Translations under genes and position numbers: made by a program
Source: Microvirga mediterraneensis
GTDB taxonomy: Bacteria; Pseudomonadota; Alphaproteobacteria; Rhizobiales; Beijerinckiaceae
Assembly: GCF_013520865.1 (NCBI RefSeq)
Contig: NZ_JACDXJ010000001.1
Location: 1,913,001-1,977,000 of the forward strand
Reading direction: 5' to 3'
Length of the DNA: 64,000 nucleotides
Notes under the pieces: model-generated
The model's database searches: none
What the model saw: only the letters and a program-made list of their open reading frames with translations
What the model was told of the DNA's origin: nothing
Shown here: piece by piece, positions 36,457 through 46,699 of the stretch
Layout of the letters: each line of letters opens with the position of its first letter
How positions within the stretch are numbered: the first letter of the stretch is position 1

Positions 36457-37389
36457 ATGCACGCCTCGCGCCGGCAGCCACGCACATTGAAGCATCGTTT
36501 ATGGGTGGCGTTTCTCGTCGTCCCGCCCATCGTCTTCATGTCGCTGTTCGTGGTCTATCCGATCATGTCGGCTTTCGCCTATGCCTTCTACGACTGGCAG
36601 GGATTGGCGCGCGGGCCGTTCGTGGGCCTGAAGAACTTCAAGGAAGTGCTGTTCGGCGCCACAATGGCGCCGGTGGTGTGGAACGCCTTCCTGCACAACG
36701 TCTATGCGCTGATCGCGCTGATGATCATCCAGAACGGCGGCGGGTTTCTTCTCGCCTGGCTTCTCTACAAGGAGCCCTTCGGCTTCCGCTTCCACCGCAT
36801 TGCAATCTTCGTGCCGGTGGTGCTGTCGACGATCATCGTCGGCTTTCTCTGGAAGCTTTTCCTCAATCCGAATTTCGGCATCATCAATCAGGCGCTCTAC
36901 TCCCTGGGGCTCGATTCATGGGCGAAGCCCTGGCTCGGCGATTCCTCGACGGCCCTGGGAGCGCTCATCCTCGCCAATGCCTGGCACTTCGTCGGCTTCC
37001 CGGCTCTCGTCTATCTCGCCGGCATGCAGCGTATCCCGCCGGAGGTCATCGAGGCCGCGCGGCTCGATGGCACCAATGAGTGGCAGCTTCTGAGGAACAT
37101 CGTGTGGCCGCTGGTGGCGCCGAGCACCACGATCCTCTTTACCCTTCTCTTCATCGGCGCGTTCAACTGGTTCGAGATCCCCTACGTGATGGTCGGCCTC
37201 GACGGTTCGCCGTTCGGCTCCACGGACGTGCTCGGCCTCGTCTTCTACCGCACGGCCTTCGGCAACCAGAGCGCCAGCATCCAGAATTTTGGCCTGGGCT
37301 CTGCGTTGGCCACGCTCCTCTTCCTCTTCATCGTCGTGTTCGCGTCCATGCTGACCCTGTGGTTGCGTCGTCGGGAGATCCAGTTTTGA
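36457..37389 (+). CDS. Sugar ABC transporter permease (MalF-like)
   Basis: A 310-residue permease with about six helices. The N-terminus is basic and is followed by a helix around FLVVPPIVFMSLFVVYP; the EAA loop reads VIEAARLDGTNEWQLLRNI. It forms one half of the membrane channel. The ATG at 36457 is preceded by a weak purine tract. It overlaps the next permease by four bases (TTGA). Confidence 0.88.
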   Translation: MHASRRQPRTLKHRLWVAFLVVPPIVFMSLFVVYPIMSAFAYAFYDWQGLARGPFVGLKNFKEVLFGATMAPVVWNAFLHNVYALIALMIIQNGGGFLLAWLLYKEPFGFRFHRIAIFVPVVLSTIIVGFLWKLFLNPNFGIINQALYSLGLDSWAKPWLGDSSTALGALILANAWHFVGFPALVYLAGMQRIPPEVIEAARLDGTNEWQLLRNIVWPLVAPSTTILFTLLFIGAFNWFEIPYVMVGLDGSPFGSTDVLGLVFYRTAFGNQSASIQNFGLGSALATLLFLFIVVFASMLTLWLRRREIQF

Positions 37390-38240
37390 CCGCCCTCACG
37401 TCCGATGCGCCGGCCACGCGCCAGGCCATTCCCTTCGTCCTGCTCGCTCAGGTTATCCTGATCGCGAATTCCTTCATCATGCTCTATCCGGTCGTGGTGA
37501 TGGTGCTGTCCGCCTTCAAGACGACGGGCGAGATCTTCGAGCATCCCTTCGCGCTGCCCGATTTCACCCAGGTCGGCAACTTCGCCAAGGTGCTCGGCGA
37601 GACCGCGATGCCGACCTATTTCGTCAACTCGCTTCTCGTCACGGGCACCTCGATCATCCTGATCCTGGTGCTGGGCACCATGGCGGGCTACGCGGTGGCG
37701 CGCTACGAGTCGCGCACCAACACCTTCATCCTGCTGTTCTTCCTGGCGGGGCTGATGCTGCCCCTGAAGCTCGCGGTGATCCCGCTCTTCATCCTGCTGC
37801 GGGATCTCGGCCTTCTGGACAGCCGCTGGAGCCTGATCGTCACCTATACGGCCATCGGACTGCCCTCGACCGTGTTCATCATGGCCGGGTTCCTGCGCAC
37901 CCTGCCGGCGGAACTCGAGGATGCGGCGCGCATCGACGGCGCGTCCGAGCCGCGCATCATGTGGTCGGTCATGCTGCCGCTGGCCCGCCCGCCCATGGCG
38001 ATCGCGGCCATTCAGAACGCGGTGCCGATCTGGAACGACTTCTTCTTTCCGCTGGTCTTCATCCAGACCGATGCCCGCAAGACCCTGCCTCAGGGGCTGA
38101 CCACCTTCATGGGCGAGTATACCACCGATTGGGGCATGCTGTTCGCGGGTCTCACCATCGCGGCGGCGCCGATCACGCTGCTCTATATCGCCCTGTCGCG
38201 CCAGTTCATCCAGGGCATGACCGCGGGCGCCGTGAAGTAG
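37386..38240 (+). CDS. Sugar ABC transporter permease (MalG-like)
   Basis: A 284-residue permease. The start is a TTG at 37386 that overlaps the previous stop (TTGA), with GGGAGA about seven bases upstream; no ATG exists before the first helix, so a rare start codon is required. The EAA loop is around ELEDAARIDGASEPRIMW. Together with the MalF-like partner it needs an ATPase, and none is encoded in this cluster; a shared MsmK/UgpC-type ATPase from elsewhere is probably used. Confidence 0.86.
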   Translation: MTALTSDAPATRQAIPFVLLAQVILIANSFIMLYPVVVMVLSAFKTTGEIFEHPFALPDFTQVGNFAKVLGETAMPTYFVNSLLVTGTSIILILVLGTMAGYAVARYESRTNTFILLFFLAGLMLPLKLAVIPLFILLRDLGLLDSRWSLIVTYTAIGLPSTVFIMAGFLRTLPAELEDAARIDGASEPRIMWSVMLPLARPPMAIAAIQNAVPIWNDFFFPLVFIQTDARKTLPQGLTTFMGEYTTDWGMLFAGLTIAAAPITLLYIALSRQFIQGMTAGAVK

Positions 38241-38250
38241 GAGACGACAG

Positions 38251-38922
38251 ATGCTGATCCCGAAAGGCGCCCTCGTGGTCTCCTGCCAGGCCCGGGCCGA
38301 CAACCCGCTGCACGGCCCCATCTACATGTCCGCCATGGCGCAGGCGGCGGAAGCAGGCGGCGCAGGGGGCATCCGCGCCAACGGCGAGGCGGACGTGGCG
38401 GCGATCCGGGCCGTGACGAGCCTCCCGATCGTCGGAATCTCCAAGGTGTGGGACGACCGCTTCCCGGTCTACATCACCCCCGGCTTCGCCCAGGCGGAGC
38501 AGATCGCGAAGGCGGGCGCGGACATCGTCGGCATCGACGCCACGCCCCGCCCGCGCAATGGCGATCCCGTGGAGCGCCTGATCGGCCGCATCAGGATGGA
38601 GCTGGACCGGGAGGTCTTCGCCGACATCTCCACCCTGGAGGAGGGGCGGGCCGCCCAGGCGGCGGGCGCGACCTATGTGGCGACCACGCTTGCCGGCTAC
38701 ACCGAGGAAACGGCCTCCCGCAAGGGTCCGGGCCCCGACCTGGAGCTTCTGTCGGCCCTCGTCGCGGAACTTCCGGTGCCGATTGTCGCGGAAGGGCGGT
38801 TCGATACGCCCGATCTCGTGGCCGAGGCTTTCCGGCGTGGCGCTCACGCCGTGGTGGTGGGAACCGCGATCACGAACCCGCGCGAGATCACGCGGCGGTT
38901 CGTCCAGGCCGTAAAGCCTTGA
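38251..38922 (+). CDS. nanE: N-acetylmannosamine-6-phosphate 2-epimerase
   Basis: A 223-residue TIM-barrel protein of the NanE family. Characteristic stretches are VSCQARADNPLHGP at the N-terminus, GGIRANG, VGISKVWDD, and the phosphate-binding end GTAITNPREITRRF. It converts ManNAc-6-P to GlcNAc-6-P in sialic-acid and amino-sugar breakdown. It starts 10 bp after the permease stop. No nanA lyase or nanK kinase is in the window, so the pathway must be completed elsewhere. Confidence 0.9.
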   Translation: MLIPKGALVVSCQARADNPLHGPIYMSAMAQAAEAGGAGGIRANGEADVAAIRAVTSLPIVGISKVWDDRFPVYITPGFAQAEQIAKAGADIVGIDATPRPRNGDPVERLIGRIRMELDREVFADISTLEEGRAAQAAGATYVATTLAGYTEETASRKGPGPDLELLSALVAELPVPIVAEGRFDTPDLVAEAFRRGAHAVVVGTAITNPREITRRFVQAVKP

Positions 38923-38937
38923 ACGCAAACTTGTAAC

Positions 38938-38963
38938 GGAATCGTGAGGCCACTTCTGGCGTT
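38938..38963 (+). promoter_or_regulatory. Possible EcfG-type stress promoter before msrP
   Basis: The sequence GGAAT, 17 bases, CGTT resembles the alphaproteobacterial general stress sigma factor consensus (GGAAC-N16/17-cGTT) with one mismatch in the -35. It would place a start site about 40 bp before the msrP GTG. An isolated match of this kind can occur by chance. Confidence 0.28.
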
Positions 38964-38972
38964 CTCGGGTGT

Positions 38973-38989
38973 ACCCATTCACAATGGGT
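38973..38989. promoter_or_regulatory. 17-bp perfect inverted repeat before msrP
   Basis: ACCCATT, a 3-bp spacer (CAC), then AATGGGT. It ends 18 bp before the msrP start, just upstream of its GAGG ribosome site. It could be a repressor operator or an mRNA hairpin that controls translation. No regulator gene is near. Confidence 0.4.
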
Positions 38990-39007
38990 TCCAAACGAGG
39001 TTCTGCC

Positions 39008-39952
39008 GTGCTGATCCGCCGCCCTAACGACATCCTTCCTTCCGAAATCACCCCTCGGGAGGTCTATTTCAATCGCCGCCAATGGATGGCCGGCGCCGCT
39101 GGACTGGCCTTGGCCGCTTCCCTTCCCAAGAGCCTGGAAGCCGCGCCCCTGTCCGCCGCCAAGAGCCCCTTCTCGACGGACGAGAAGAAGACGAGCCGCG
39201 AGGACGTCACGAGCTACAACAACTACTACGAGTTCGGGACCGGCAAGGAGGATCCGGCGGCCAAGGCCGGCGGCCTCAAGACCTCGCCCTGGACGGTCAA
39301 GGTCGACGGCATGGTGGGCAAGCCCGCCGAATTCGCCGTCGAGGACCTCATCAAGTCGTCCGCCCTGGAGGAGCGCATCTACCGCATGCGCTGCGTCGAA
39401 GGCTGGTCCATGGTCATTCCCTGGGTCGGGTTCCCGCTGGCCGACCTGATCAAGCGGGTGGAGCCCCTGGGCAGCGCGAAATACGTCGCCTTCGAGACCG
39501 CCTTCCGGCCCGACGAGATGCCGGGCCTGGATTCGATCTTCCCGGTGCTCGAATGGCCCTATGTGGAGGGATTGCGCCTGGACGAGGCCATGAATCCCCT
39601 GACCCTTCTGGCCGTCGGGCTCTACGGTGAAACACTGCCGAACCAGAACGGCGCTCCGATCCGCCTCGTCGTTCCGTGGAAATACGGCTTCAAGGGCATC
39701 AAGTCGATCACGCGGATCAGCTTCGTCGACAAGCAGCCGGCCACCTCCTGGAACAAGCAGGCGCCGAACGAATACGGCTTCTATGCCAATGTGAACCCGA
39801 ATGTGGACCATCCTCGCTGGAGCCAGGCGACCGAGCGGCGCATCGGGGAGGGCGGCCTGTTTGCGAAGCGCCGTCCGACGCTGATGTTCAACGGCTATGC
39901 CGAGCAGGTGGCGAGCCTCTATACCGGTATGGACCTGCGGAAGCTCTACTGA
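39008..39952 (+). CDS. msrP: Protein-methionine-sulfoxide reductase catalytic subunit
   Basis: A 314-residue molybdopterin oxidoreductase of the sulfite-oxidase fold. The GTG at 39008 is chosen for the GAGG eight bases before it. A twin-arginine signal is visible ([15 protein letters not shown]), so the protein folds with cofactor in the cytosol and is exported by Tat. The molybdenum-ligating cysteine is in [10 protein letters not shown]. It reduces oxidised methionine in periplasmic proteins with electrons from MsrQ. The stop overlaps the msrQ start (TGATG), and the molybdate transporter genes follow, which fits its need for molybdenum. Confidence 0.93.
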   Translation: MLIRRPNDILPSEITPREVYFNRRQWMAGAAGLALAASLPKSLEAAPLSAAKSPFSTDEKKTSREDVTSYNNYYEFGTGKEDPAAKAGGLKTSPWTVKVDGMVGKPAEFAVEDLIKSSALEERIYRMRCVEGWSMVIPWVGFPLADLIKRVEPLGSAKYVAFETAFRPDEMPGLDSIFPVLEWPYVEGLRLDEAMNPLTLLAVGLYGETLPNQNGAPIRLVVPWKYGFKGIKSITRISFVDKQPATSWNKQAPNEYGFYANVNPNVDHPRWSQATERRIGEGGLFAKRRPTLMFNGYAEQVASLYTGMDLRKLY

Positions 39953-40596
39953 TGGCGGGACGAGCCTCCGTTCAGGGCGAGAGGAAGGGTTTTGCCCTGC
40001 CTCAGGTGCCGAAGATCGCCGTCTATATCGTCGGCTTCATCCCCGCCGTCTGGCTGTTCTATGCGGGCATCGACGACCGGCTCGGGGCCGATCCGATGCG
40101 GTATCTGGAGCAGGCGCTGGGCCTCTGGGCCCTGCGCTTCCTGATCGCCACCCTGGCGATCACGCCGCTGCGCCAGCTGTTCAACATCAACCTGCTGCGC
40201 TACCGCCGGGCCCTGGGCCTTCTGGCGTTCTATTATGCCGCCCTGCATCTCACCACTTATCTGGTGCTCGACCAGGGCCTCGATATGGCAGCCATCGTGG
40301 CCGATATCGTGAAACGGCCCTACATCACCATCGGCATGGCGACCTTTGTCATCCTCATTCCCCTGGCGGTGACCTCCAACAACGCCGCGATCCGGCGCAT
40401 GGGGGGGCAGGCCTGGGCAAAGCTGCACCGTCTGGTCTACCTCGCGGCCATCGGGGCGGCGCTGCATTTCCTGCTCGTGGTGAAATCCTGGCCGCCCGAA
40501 CCGATCGTCTATGCGGCCATCGTGGCCGTCCTGCTCGGCTACCGGCTGGTCCGTCCGATGGTGAAGAAGCCGTCTCCACGGCGGCGCGCCGCTTGA
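39952..40596 (+). CDS. msrQ: Heme-binding membrane subunit of the MsrPQ system
   Basis: A 214-residue integral membrane protein with about six helices and histidines for b-type heme (YYAALHLTTYL, KLHRLVYL, ALHFLLV). It is in the ferric-reductase-like transmembrane family and passes electrons from the quinone pool or a flavin to MsrP. The start overlaps the msrP stop by one base, an arrangement that couples the two subunits. The C-terminus is short and basic (KKPSPRRRAA). Confidence 0.92.
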   Translation: MAGRASVQGERKGFALPQVPKIAVYIVGFIPAVWLFYAGIDDRLGADPMRYLEQALGLWALRFLIATLAITPLRQLFNINLLRYRRALGLLAFYYAALHLTTYLVLDQGLDMAAIVADIVKRPYITIGMATFVILIPLAVTSNNAAIRRMGGQAWAKLHRLVYLAAIGAALHFLLVVKSWPPEPIVYAAIVAVLLGYRLVRPMVKKPSPRRRAA

Positions 40597-40657
40597 AGGG
40601 CTCGACAGCTTCGCTAGGATGGCGAGAAGGCGGGACATGGCCGGCGGGAGACAGAGG

Positions 40658-41473
40658 ATGCGTTCGACACGGGCTTCGATCGGGAAGGCTGCGAAGACTT
40701 TTCTCTTCGGCCTGCTTCTTTCAGGCTTCGCGCTGGTCGGAGGGGCTTCGGCCCAGACCAGGGACGTGGTGGTTTTCGCGGCCGCCAGCCTGAAGAATGC
40801 GCTCGATGATGCCGGCGCGGCCTGGATGCGGGAAACCGGCAAGCGGGTCACGGTCTCCTATGCGGCCAGCAATGCGCTTGCCAAGCAGATCGAGGCCGGG
40901 GCCCCGGCGGATCTCTTCTTCTCCGCCGACCTCGATTGGATGGATTCCCTGGCGTCTAAGGGGCTGATCAGGCCGGAGAGCCGCGTCAGCCTGCTCGGCA
41001 ATGCGTTGGTTCTCGTGGCGGCCAAGGGCTCGACCATGCAGGTTGCGCTCCAGCCCGGAATCGACCTCGCCGCCATCCTCGGCAACGATCGCCTGGCCAT
41101 GGGCCATGTGGATGCGGTGCCTGCGGGCAAATACGGCAAAGCCGCGCTCGAGCATCTCGGTGCCTGGGCCGGGGTGAAGGACAAGGTCGCGCAGGCCGAC
41201 AACGTGCGCGCCGCTCTCCTGCTCGTGTCGCGCGGCGAGGCGCCGCTCGGCATCGTCTACAGGACCGATGCCGTGTCCGATCCGAATGTGAGCATCATCG
41301 CGACGTTCCCGAACGAGAGCCATCCGCCGATCGTCTATCCCGTGGCGCTCACGAAGGATTCGTCCAATCCTGACGCCGTGGCGTTCCTGGCCTTCCTGCG
41401 CTCCGACAAGTCCAGGCCATTCTTCGACAAGCAGGGCTTCACGTTCGTCGGCAAGGCGACCTCCGGTTCGTGA
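40658..41473 (+). CDS. modA: Molybdate ABC transporter substrate-binding protein
   Basis: About 271 residues with a signal peptide ending at GASAQTRD. The mature part starts VVVFAAASLKNALDD, the hallmark of ModA, and contains PADLFFSADLDWMD and later GHVDAVPAGKYGKAAL. It binds molybdate (or tungstate) in the periplasm. Three in-frame ATGs exist (40619, 40637, 40658); the last is used because GGGAG lies seven bases upstream. It overlaps modB by four bases (GTGA). Confidence 0.92.
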   Translation: MRSTRASIGKAAKTFLFGLLLSGFALVGGASAQTRDVVVFAAASLKNALDDAGAAWMRETGKRVTVSYAASNALAKQIEAGAPADLFFSADLDWMDSLASKGLIRPESRVSLLGNALVLVAAKGSTMQVALQPGIDLAAILGNDRLAMGHVDAVPAGKYGKAALEHLGAWAGVKDKVAQADNVRAALLLVSRGEAPLGIVYRTDAVSDPNVSIIATFPNESHPPIVYPVALTKDSSNPDAVAFLAFLRSDKSRPFFDKQGFTFVGKATSGS

Positions 41474-42168
41474 CCGATTGGCTTTCTCCGGATGAATGGA
41501 CGGCCGTCCGCCTTAGCCTGAAGGTCGCCTTCGTGGCGATGACGGCGAGCCTTGTCCCCGGCATCGCCGTCGCGCTGCTGCTGGAGCGCGGACGCTTCTG
41601 GGGGCGGCAGGCGCTCGACGTGATCGTGCATCTGCCGCTCGTGCTGCCCCCCGTGGTGGTCGGCTGGTTTCTCCTCATCGGGTTCGGGCGGCGCGGACCC
41701 ATCGGATCCTTTCTCGCAGAGCAGTTCGGCATCGTCCTGTCGTTTCGATGGACAGGCGCCGCGCTCGCCTGCGCCATCATGGGCTTTCCGCTGCTGGTGC
41801 GTGCCATCCGCCTGTCGATCGCCTCGGTCGATCGCAAGCTCGAGGACGCGGCCGGCACTTTGGGCGCGAATCCGGTGTGGGTCTTTGCGGTCGTGACGCT
41901 GCCGCTGATCCTTCCCGGCATCATCGCCGGTATGGTGCTGTCCTTCGCGAAGGCGATGGGCGAGTTCGGCGCGACGATCACCTTCGTGTCCAACATTCCC
42001 GGCGAGACGCAGACCATCCCGAGCGCCATCTATGCCTATACGCAGGTGCCGGGAGGCGAGAGCGGGGCGATGCGGCTGACGCTCGTTTCCATCGTCATCT
42101 CCATCGCGGCGCTCTGGATGTCCGAGTGGCTCGCCCGCCGCGCGCGCTTTCGGGTTCATGCACGATGA
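41470..42168 (+). CDS. modB: Molybdate ABC transporter permease
   Basis: A 232-residue permease starting at GTG 41470, overlapping the modA stop. It has about five or six helices, and the coupling loop is near LEDAAGTLGANPVWVF. FSFAKAMGEFGATITFVSNI-type sequence at residues 155-180 is typical of ModB. It overlaps modC by four bases (ATGA). Confidence 0.92.
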   Translation: MTDWLSPDEWTAVRLSLKVAFVAMTASLVPGIAVALLLERGRFWGRQALDVIVHLPLVLPPVVVGWFLLIGFGRRGPIGSFLAEQFGIVLSFRWTGAALACAIMGFPLLVRAIRLSIASVDRKLEDAAGTLGANPVWVFAVVTLPLILPGIIAGMVLSFAKAMGEFGATITFVSNIPGETQTIPSAIYAYTQVPGGESGAMRLTLVSIVISIAALWMSEWLARRARFRVHAR

Positions 42169-43271
42169 TCCTCGGAGTCGACATCCGGCATGAGCAGGGT
42201 GGGTTCGTCCTGCAGGCGCGCTTCCAATCAGGCGGTCGCCTGACGGCCCTGTTCGGCCCGTCCGGCTCCGGCAAGACGACCATCGTGAATGCCATCGGCG
42301 GCCTCGTCCGGCCGGAGCATGGCCGGATCGTCGTGCAGGATCGTGTGCTGATCGATACGGAAATGGACGTCTTCGTGCCGAAACACAGGCGGCGGATCGG
42401 CTATGTCTTCCAGGAAGGACGCCTCTTCCCGCATCTCGACGTGCGCCGGAACCTGCTCTTCGGGCGCTGGTTCACGCCCCGGCGGGAAAGGACGACGAAT
42501 TTCGATCATGTGGTCGATCTTCTCGGCATAGGCCATCTGCTCGCACGGCGGCCGTCCACGTTGTCGGGCGGCGAGAAGCAGAGGGTCGCCATCGGGCGGG
42601 CGCTCCTGGCCGATCCGCAACTGCTGCTCATGGACGAGCCGCTGGCCTCTTTGGATGAAGCGCGGAAGGCCGAGATTTACCCCTATATCGAGCGGCTGCG
42701 CGACGAGGGCGGCGTGCCCATCGTTCTCGTCAGCCATTCCGTGGCCGAGATCGCAAGGCTTGCGACGTCCATCGTCGTTCTGTCCGAAGGCCGGGTGACG
42801 GCATCAGGCTCCGCGCCGGAAATCCTGCGGCATACGAATCTCTTCGCGCAGGCCGGTCCGGCGGAAGCCGGCGCTTTGGTCGAAGCTCGGGTCCTGAGAC
42901 ATGAGGACGGCTACGGGTTGACCATCCTTCAGGCCAAGGCCGGTCCCCTGACCGTCCCGCGGATCGACCGCCCCGCCGGCACTCCCTTGCGCGTGCGCCT
43001 GCGAGCCCGCGATATCATCCTCTCGTTGCATCGTCCCGAGGGCTTGAGCGCGCTCAACGTCCTGCCCGGACTTATTTCCTCCATCGACGATACCGGCGGG
43101 CCGAGCGTCGACGTGATGCTGGATTGCCACGGAGATGGGCTTGTCGCCCGCGTGACGCGCAAATCCGTGAGCGAACTCGGCCTTGTTCCAGGACTTTCCG
43201 TCCACGCCATCATCAAGAGCATCGCCTTCGATCCGGAAGCTCTCGGGACCGTGGCGCCGCAAGATATGTGA
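42165..43271 (+). CDS. modC: Molybdate ABC transporter ATPase
   Basis: A 368-residue ATPase. Walker A is GPSGSGKTT, the signature LSGGEKQR, Walker B LLLMDEPLASLD and the switch histidine VLVSHSVAE. The C-terminal quarter (from about residue 290) is a Mop/TOBE molybdate-binding domain that senses cellular molybdate and can feed back on transport. It completes an uninterrupted modABC operon with four-base overlaps. No modE regulator is present nearby. Confidence 0.93.
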   Translation: MILGVDIRHEQGGFVLQARFQSGGRLTALFGPSGSGKTTIVNAIGGLVRPEHGRIVVQDRVLIDTEMDVFVPKHRRRIGYVFQEGRLFPHLDVRRNLLFGRWFTPRRERTTNFDHVVDLLGIGHLLARRPSTLSGGEKQRVAIGRALLADPQLLLMDEPLASLDEARKAEIYPYIERLRDEGGVPIVLVSHSVAEIARLATSIVVLSEGRVTASGSAPEILRHTNLFAQAGPAEAGALVEARVLRHEDGYGLTILQAKAGPLTVPRIDRPAGTPLRVRLRARDIILSLHRPEGLSALNVLPGLISSIDDTGGPSVDVMLDCHGDGLVARVTRKSVSELGLVPGLSVHAIIKSIAFDPEALGTVAPQDM

Positions 43272-43354
43272 TATTCCCGCCCGTCGAGGTTGCGTCGGCG
43301 GCAGAGCCGTGTAGCCTCTTCGGCCATCGTTTCCCGTTTCGAAAGCCTAAGACC

Positions 43355-44620
43355 ATGAACGAACAATTCCGCAACCCGGCCGATGCCGCGCCCCATGCCA
43401 AGCTTCTCGACCGCTTGGGGGAAGTCGCCGTGCGCGTCGGGTTGGGGCTGAAGCCCGGGCAGGAATTGGTCGTGACCGCGCCGCTCGAAGCCGTCGCCCT
43501 CGTCCGGCGCATCACCGAGCATGCCTACAAGGCCGGAGCCTCCCTCGTCACCACGATCTTCTCCGACGAGGAGAGCGCGCTCATGCGCTTCCGGAATGCC
43601 CGTGACGAGAGCTTCGATACGGCTCCGGCCTGGCTCTACGAGGGCATGGCGGCGGCCTACAGGAACGGCGCTGCGCGGCTTGCCGTCGTCGGCGAGGACC
43701 CGTCCCTGCTCGCCAAGGAAGATCCGGAAAAGGTCTCCCGCGCCAACCGGGCCCGCTCGAAGGCTTATATGCCGGCCCTCAACATGATCGCCGGGTTCGA
43801 CATCAACTGGACCATCGTGTCCGCCGCGACGCCCGCCTGGGCGAAGACCGTGTTTCCGGACGATCCGGAGGATGTGGCCGTGGCCAAGCTCTGGCAGGCG
43901 ATCTTCTCGGCCTCGCGCGTCGATACGCCCGATCCCATCGCCGCATGGGAGGCGCACAACGCGAATCTCCAGACGCGCACGCGTATGCTCAACGGGAAAA
44001 ACTATGCCGCGCTCCATTTCCGCGGCCCCGGCACCGACCTTCGCGTTGGCCTGGCGGATGGGCACGAATGGAACGGCGGATCCACGCGGGCGAAGAACGG
44101 CGTCGTCTGCAACGCCAATATCCCGACCGAGGAGGTCTTCACCACGCCGCACAAGGACCGGGTGGACGGGCATGTATCGAGCACGAAGCCGCTTTCCTAC
44201 AATGGCACCCTGATCCAGGACATCCAGGTGCGGTTCGAGGCCGGGCGGATCGTGGAGAGCAAGGCCCGCACCGGGGAGGCCGTGCTGAACAAGGTTCTCG
44301 ACACGGACGAGGGCGCGCGCCGCCTCGGCGAAGTGGCTCTCGTGCCCTATTCGTCGCCGATCTCGCAGAGCGGACTTCTCTTCTTCAACACCCTGTTCGA
44401 CGAGAATGCCTCCAGCCACATCGCGCTCGGCCAGGCCTACAGCAAGTGCATCCGGGACGGCGGAACGATGAGCGAGGAGGAGCTCGCCTCGCGCGGCTCC
44501 AACAAGAGCCTGATCCATATCGATTGGATGATCGGATCCGACCAGATCGACGTGGACGGTGTGACGCAGGACGGCAAGGCCGAGCCTCTCATGCGCGGCG
44601 GCGAATGGGTTATGAAGTAA
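43355..44620 (+). CDS. M29-family aminopeptidase
   Basis: A 421-residue thermophilic-type (AmpS/PepS) metallo-aminopeptidase. Recognisable segments are the N-terminal KLLDRLGEVAVRVGLGLKPG, the metal-site glutamates around CNANIPTEEVFTTPHKDRVDG, and the C-terminal HIALGQAYSKCIRDGG and HIDWMIGSDQ. It removes N-terminal residues from peptides in the cytosol using two metal ions. It lies just upstream of a peptide transport operon ending in an M14 peptidase, so the block looks devoted to peptide use. The ribosome site before 43355 is weak. Confidence 0.9.
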   Translation: MNEQFRNPADAAPHAKLLDRLGEVAVRVGLGLKPGQELVVTAPLEAVALVRRITEHAYKAGASLVTTIFSDEESALMRFRNARDESFDTAPAWLYEGMAAAYRNGAARLAVVGEDPSLLAKEDPEKVSRANRARSKAYMPALNMIAGFDINWTIVSAATPAWAKTVFPDDPEDVAVAKLWQAIFSASRVDTPDPIAAWEAHNANLQTRTRMLNGKNYAALHFRGPGTDLRVGLADGHEWNGGSTRAKNGVVCNANIPTEEVFTTPHKDRVDGHVSSTKPLSYNGTLIQDIQVRFEAGRIVESKARTGEAVLNKVLDTDEGARRLGEVALVPYSSPISQSGLLFFNTLFDENASSHIALGQAYSKCIRDGGTMSEEELASRGSNKSLIHIDWMIGSDQIDVDGVTQDGKAEPLMRGGEWVMK

Positions 44621-44791
44621 CCATATTCCGGCCTATTCGCATGTTTCCGGCCCACATGACGCCTGAGATTGCCTGATCCGACGCAAACAGAGCTTGACGG
44701 ACCGGCCCCGTCGCTGTGATGGAAGACAGGTATCAAAGAGGTACTGAGCTTATGCATTGTAAGCTCGGTGCCGTCTCGCGAGCATGGATGG

Positions 44792-46672
<1,881 letters not shown>

Positions 46673-46699
46673 GAAGCGACTTATAAGGGAGATAGAAAA

